From Paraburkholderia sp. CNPSo 3272 (lineage in GTDB: Bacteria; Pseudomonadota; Gammaproteobacteria; Burkholderiales; Burkholderiaceae), in contig NZ_JAMBPQ010000030.1 in NCBI RefSeq assembly GCF_024206495.1, positions 1-64,000 of the forward strand: a DNA stretch of 64,000 nt, given 5' to 3'. The translations under genes were made by a program, and so were the position numbers. A model generated the notes under the pieces. That model was not told the origin of the DNA, did not search any database, and was given only the letters and a program-made list of their open reading frames with translations. Below are positions 60,565-64,000 of this stretch, in pieces; the stretch's first letter is position 1, and every line of letters begins with the position of its first letter.

Positions 60565-62664
60565 ATGAGCGAAACGAAAATGAATCAGCATAGTGCAACT
60601 CGGTCCATGTTCGATCCGGCGCTGCTGCGTCCGGCCATCGTGGACTCGTTCAGAAAACTCAATCCGCGCACGCAGTTGCGCAACCCGGTGATGTTCTGCG
60701 TCTACGTGGGCAGCGTGCTCACGACGATCCTCTGGGTCGCGGCGCTCGTGGGCCAGGCCGAAGCGCCCGCAGGTTTCATCCTCGCGGTCGCGCTCTGGCT
60801 GTGGTTTACGGTGTTGTTCGCGAACTTCGCGGAAGCGCTCGCCGAAGGGCGTTCGAAGGCGCAGGCGGCGTCGCTTCGCCAGGCCAAGAAAGACGTCATG
60901 GCCAAGAAGCTCAACGAGCCGCATCCGAAGGCGCCGATCCGCATCATGACGGCGTCCGACCTGCGCCGCGGCGACGTGGTGCTCGTCGAGACCGGCGACA
61001 CCATTCCGGCTGACGGCGAAGTGATCGAAGGTGTGGCATCGGTGGACGAATCGGCCATCACGGGCGAATCGGCGCCGGTGATCCGCGAGTCGGGCGGCGA
61101 CTTTTCCTCGGTGACGGGCGGCACCCGCGTGCTGTCCGACTGGATCGTCGTGCGCGTCACGGCGAACCCGGGCGAAGCGTTTCTCGACCGCATGATCGCG
61201 ATGGTCGAAGGCGCGAAGCGCCAGAAGACGCCCAACGAAATCGCGCTCACGATCCTGCTCGTCGCGCTGAGCATCGTGCTGCTGCTCGCCACCGCGACGC
61301 TGCTGCCGTTCTCGATGTTCTCGGTCGAAGCCGCGAAGATGGGCCACGTGGTCACGATCACGGCGCTCGTGGCGCTGCTCGTCTGCCTGATTCCGACGAC
61401 CATCGGCGGTCTGCTCTCGGCGATCGGCGTGGCGGGCATGAGCCGCATGATGCAGGCCAACGTGATCGCGACTTCGGGCCGCGCGGTGGAAGCCGCCGGC
61501 GACGTGGACGTGCTGCTGCTCGACAAGACCGGCACGATCACGCTCGGCAATCGCCAGGCGTCGATGTTCCTGCCGGCGCCCGGCGTGACCGAGGAAGTGC
61601 TCGCCGACGCCGCGCAGCTCTCCTCGCTCGCCGACGAAACGCCGGAAGGCCGCAGCATCGTCGTGCTCGCGAAGCAGCGCTTCAACATTCGCCAGCGCGA
61701 CATGCACTCGCTGCACGCCGTGTTCCTCGCCTTCAGCGCCCAGACGCGCATGAGCGGTGTGGACATGCCCGGCCGCGAGATCCGCAAGGGCGCCGCCGAC
61801 GCGGTCAAGAGCTATGTCGAAACGCATGGCGGCCGTTTCCCCGGCGAAGTCGACAACGCCGTGGACGATGTGGCCCGCCGCGGCAGCACGCCGCTCGTGG
61901 TGGCCGAAATGCACGACGGCGCCGCGCGCGTGCTCGGCGTGATCGAGCTGAAGGACGTCGTGAAGGGCGGCATCAAGGAGCGTTTCGCCGAACTGCGCAA
62001 GATGGGCATCAAGACCGTGATGGTGACGGGCGACAACCGCCTGACCGCCGCCGCGATCGCCGCCGAAGCCGGCGTGGACGACTTCCTCGCGCAGGCCACG
62101 CCTGAAACCAAGCTCGCGACGATCCGTGAGCACCAGGCGCAAGGCAAGCTCGTGGCGATGACGGGCGACGGCACCAACGACGCCCCGGCGCTCGCGCAGG
62201 CCGACGTGGCCGTGGCGATGAACACGGGTACCCAGGCCGCGAAGGAAGCGGGCAACATGGTCGACCTCGACTCGAACCCGACCAAGCTCATCGAGATCGT
62301 CGAGATCGGCAAGCAGATGCTCATGACGCGCGGTTCGCTCACGACGTTCTCGATCGCCAACGACGTCGCGAAGTACTTCGCGATCATTCCGGCGGCGTTC
62401 GCATCGACTTATCCGCAGTTGCGCGTGCTGGACGTGATGCATCTGACGTCGCCGTCGTCGGCCATCCTCTCGGCGGTGATCTTCAACGCGCTCATCATCG
62501 TGATGCTGATTCCGCTCGCGCTCAAGGGCGTGAAGTACCGGCCGCTCGGCGCCGCGACGCTGCTGCGCCGCAATCTGCTGGTCTACGGCCTCGGCGGCAT
62601 TCTCCTGCCGTTCCCGTGCATCAAGCTGATTGACATGGTGCTCGCCGCGTTCGGCTGGGTTTGA
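60565..62664 (+). CDS. kdpB: K+-transporting ATPase subunit KdpB
   Basis: A 699-residue P-type ATPase. Landmarks in order are the TGES loop (VDESAITGESAPV), the phosphorylation site DKTGTITLGNR near residue 319, the KGA nucleotide site (EIRKGAADAVK) and the hinge MTGDGTNDAPALAQADV. It hydrolyses ATP to drive high-affinity K+ uptake with KdpA. MSETKMNQH was taken as start; a TTG seven codons earlier is possible and less likely. It follows kdpA by 17 nt. Confidence 0.97.
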   Translation: MSETKMNQHSATRSMFDPALLRPAIVDSFRKLNPRTQLRNPVMFCVYVGSVLTTILWVAALVGQAEAPAGFILAVALWLWFTVLFANFAEALAEGRSKAQAASLRQAKKDVMAKKLNEPHPKAPIRIMTASDLRRGDVVLVETGDTIPADGEVIEGVASVDESAITGESAPVIRESGGDFSSVTGGTRVLSDWIVVRVTANPGEAFLDRMIAMVEGAKRQKTPNEIALTILLVALSIVLLLATATLLPFSMFSVEAAKMGHVVTITALVALLVCLIPTTIGGLLSAIGVAGMSRMMQANVIATSGRAVEAAGDVDVLLLDKTGTITLGNRQASMFLPAPGVTEEVLADAAQLSSLADETPEGRSIVVLAKQRFNIRQRDMHSLHAVFLAFSAQTRMSGVDMPGREIRKGAADAVKSYVETHGGRFPGEVDNAVDDVARRGSTPLVVAEMHDGAARVLGVIELKDVVKGGIKERFAELRKMGIKTVMVTGDNRLTAAAIAAEAGVDDFLAQATPETKLATIREHQAQGKLVAMTGDGTNDAPALAQADVAVAMNTGTQAAKEAGNMVDLDSNPTKLIEIVEIGKQMLMTRGSLTTFSIANDVAKYFAIIPAAFASTYPQLRVLDVMHLTSPSSAILSAVIFNALIIVMLIPLALKGVKYRPLGAATLLRRNLLVYGLGGILLPFPCIKLIDMVLAAFGWV

Positions 62665-62704
62665 ACCTCGCCGACCCACACGGATAGATACATAGGAAGC
62701 CAAA

Positions 62705-63283
62705 ATGAAATCGCAGTTTCGTCCTCTGATCGTGATCTTCGCCGTGCTGACGGTCATCACCGGCCTCGTGTATCCGGCCGTGATGACCGCGTTCGGCCAG
62801 GCCGCGTTCCACCACCAGACCAACGGCAGTCTGGTCGTTGCCGACGGCAAGGTGGTGGGCAGCTCGCTCATCGGCCAGCAGTTCGACGCGCCCCAGTACT
62901 TCTGGGGCCGTCTGTCGGCCACCTCGCCGATGCCGTACAACGCGACGAGCTCGGGCGCCTCGAACCTCGGGCCGACCAACCCGGCGCTCGCCGACGAGAT
63001 CAAAGGCCGCATCGCCGCACTCAAGGCCGCGGGCACCGATGTCTCGCAGCCCATTCCGGCCGACCTCGTGACGTCCTCGGGCAGCGGGCTCGATCCCGAG
63101 ATCTCGCCGGCCGCGGCCGCCTACCAGGTGGCGCGCGTGGCGCAGGCGCGCCATATGAGCCCGAGCGACGTGCAGACGCTCGTGGAGCGTCATACGAAAG
63201 GCCGCCAGCTCGGCCTCTTTGGCGAGCCGCGTGTGAACGTGCTCGAGCTGAACCTCGCGCTCGACGGCAAAGAGGTTAGCTGA
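62705..63283 (+). CDS. kdpC: K+-transporting ATPase subunit KdpC
   Basis: A 192-residue subunit with one N-terminal membrane helix (about 8-28) and a periplasmic/cytosolic soluble part. It contains GLVYPAVMTAFGQAAF, GSSLIGQQFDAPQYFWGRLSAT, GSGLDPEISPAAAAYQVARVA and LGEPRVNVLELNLAL-type endings, diagnostic of KdpC. It stabilises the KdpB-ATP complex. AGGAAG lies 6-10 nt before the ATG. A 16-bp hairpin follows 20 nt after its stop. Confidence 0.97.
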   Translation: MKSQFRPLIVIFAVLTVITGLVYPAVMTAFGQAAFHHQTNGSLVVADGKVVGSSLIGQQFDAPQYFWGRLSATSPMPYNATSSGASNLGPTNPALADEIKGRIAALKAAGTDVSQPIPADLVTSSGSGLDPEISPAAAAYQVARVAQARHMSPSDVQTLVERHTKGRQLGLFGEPRVNVLELNLALDGKEVS

Positions 63284-63303
63284 GCGGGAACGTTGAGCCG
63301 AGC

Positions 63304-63340
63304 ACCGCACGCTCGACGCCTGGCGCGTCGAGCGTGCGGT
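63304..63340 (+). terminator. Perfect 16-bp hairpin between kdpC and kdpD
   Basis: ACCGCACGCTCGACGC (63304-63319) pairs fully with GCGTCGAGCGTGCGGT (63325-63340) around a 5-nt loop, CTGGC. Only TTGCCATTT follows, so it lacks a proper T tract. It could end or attenuate transcription from kdpFABC before the sensor genes, or stabilise the kdpC 3' end. Confidence 0.6.
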
Positions 63341-63417
63341 TTGCCATTTCCGCGCCACGGTGAGACGATCATTCGTGCGCGAGGCGCACCCCACCTGATA
63401 TTCATCCCGACTTCCGC

Positions 63418-64000
63418 ATGAACCGCCCCGATCCAGACGAACTGCTCGACCGGCTGCAGCGCGACGAAGAAAAACGCCGCCGCGGCAAGCTGAAGATTTT
63501 CTTCGGCGCGTCAGCCGGCGTCGGCAAAACCTATGCAATGCTGCAGGCTGCGCGCCGCCGCGCCGAGGAAGGCGTGGACGTGGTGGTCGGCATCGTCGAG
63601 ACGCATGGGCGCAACGAGACTGCCGCGCTCACCGCCGACCTTGAAGTGATGCCGCGCCAGCGCATCGCCTACCGCGGGCGGCTGCTCGAAGAGTTCGATC
63701 TCGACGCGGCACTCGAACGCAAGCCGCAACTCGTGCTCGTCGACGAGCTGGCGCATTCGAACGTGGCCGGCGCGCGTCACATGAAGCGCTGGCAGGACGT
63801 GTACGAACTGCTCGACGCGGGCATCGACGTCTACACGACCGTCAATGTCCAGCACCTGGAAAGTCTCAACGACGTGGTGGGGCAGATCACGGGCATTCGC
63901 GTGTGGGAGACCGTGCCCGACCGCGTGTTCGACCGCGCGGACGAAGTCACGCTCGTCGACCTGCCCGCCGAAGAGCTGCTCGACCGCATGCGCGACGGCA
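63418..64000 (+). CDS. kdpD: Sensor histidine kinase KdpD, N-terminal part
   Basis: The first 194 codons of KdpD; the gene runs off the window. The start MNRPDPDELLDRLQRDEEKRRRGK leads into the KdpD domain with a Walker A-like GASAGVGKT (30-38), then LVDELAHSN and YTTVNVQHLESLNDVV, all diagnostic. In full length it continues into a USP-like domain, four membrane helices, GAF and kinase domains. It senses K+ limitation and phosphorylates KdpE, which activates kdp. A kdpE gene is expected beyond the window. Confidence 0.93.
   Translation, partial: MNRPDPDELLDRLQRDEEKRRRGKLKIFFGASAGVGKTYAMLQAARRRAEEGVDVVVGIVETHGRNETAALTADLEVMPRQRIAYRGRLLEEFDLDAALERKPQLVLVDELAHSNVAGARHMKRWQDVYELLDAGIDVYTTVNVQHLESLNDVVGQITGIRVWETVPDRVFDRADEVTLVDLPAEELLDRMRDG

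Overview
This is a 64 kb stretch of GC-rich chromosome from a betaproteobacterium, most likely Burkholderiaceae close to Paraburkholderia/Burkholderia. The grounds are uniformly high GC with matching codon use, a DUF4148 protein, an intracellular PHB depolymerase with the Cupriavidus-type Cys183, a long-linker FtsK, and the block purD-hemF-nadD-rsfS-rlmH-maf-rng. Genus is inferred. No rRNA, tRNA, CRISPR array, prophage or conjugation genes were seen.

Layout. (1) 1-242: the 3' end of a group II intron, with the maturase C-terminus, a 34-nt domain V and domain VI; the rest lies outside the window. (2) 0.5-10.8 kb: a DUF3311/MctP-type monocarboxylate symporter pair, a FUSC membrane protein, a VOC protein, transaldolase, a BenE transporter, a MoxR/VWA pair, two small c-type cytochromes and a DUF1841 protein. 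(3) 10.9-18.9 kb: endonuclease III, RsxB, a TetR regulator with an unusual leader, PHB depolymerase, GH15 glucosidase, a 49-aa membrane protein and an exported lactonase. (4) 19-30 kb: FtsK, a META-domain lipoprotein, PurT, a small lipoprotein, an MliC-type lysozyme inhibitor, and a TPP-enzyme/aldehyde-dehydrogenase pair. (5) 30-38 kb: RhlE-type DEAD-box helicase behind a long structured leader, GluQ, TrhO and DnaE. (6) 37.7-45.4 kb: LPS core/export genes (waaE-like glycosyltransferase, msbA, O-antigen ligase, two GT4-type glycosyltransferases, waaC). (7) 45.6-55.5 kb: DUF4148, selU, rng, maf, rlmH, rsfS, nadD, hemF, purD, yebC, upp, mostly on the minus strand and tightly packed. (8) 55.8-64 kb: an SDR without its catalytic Tyr/Lys, a 115-bp pentanucleotide repeat, methylglyoxal synthase, quinone oxidoreductase and the kdp potassium-uptake operon, which includes a 40-aa membrane ORF and is cut off in kdpD.

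Most genes are housekeeping or core metabolism. The most interesting points are the intron remnant, the extra small kdp ORF and the 16-bp stem before kdpD, the pentanucleotide repeat before mgsA, the structured helicase leader, the catalytically atypical SDR, and the FtsK with a shortened membrane part and a very long linker. I found no clear new multigene system.
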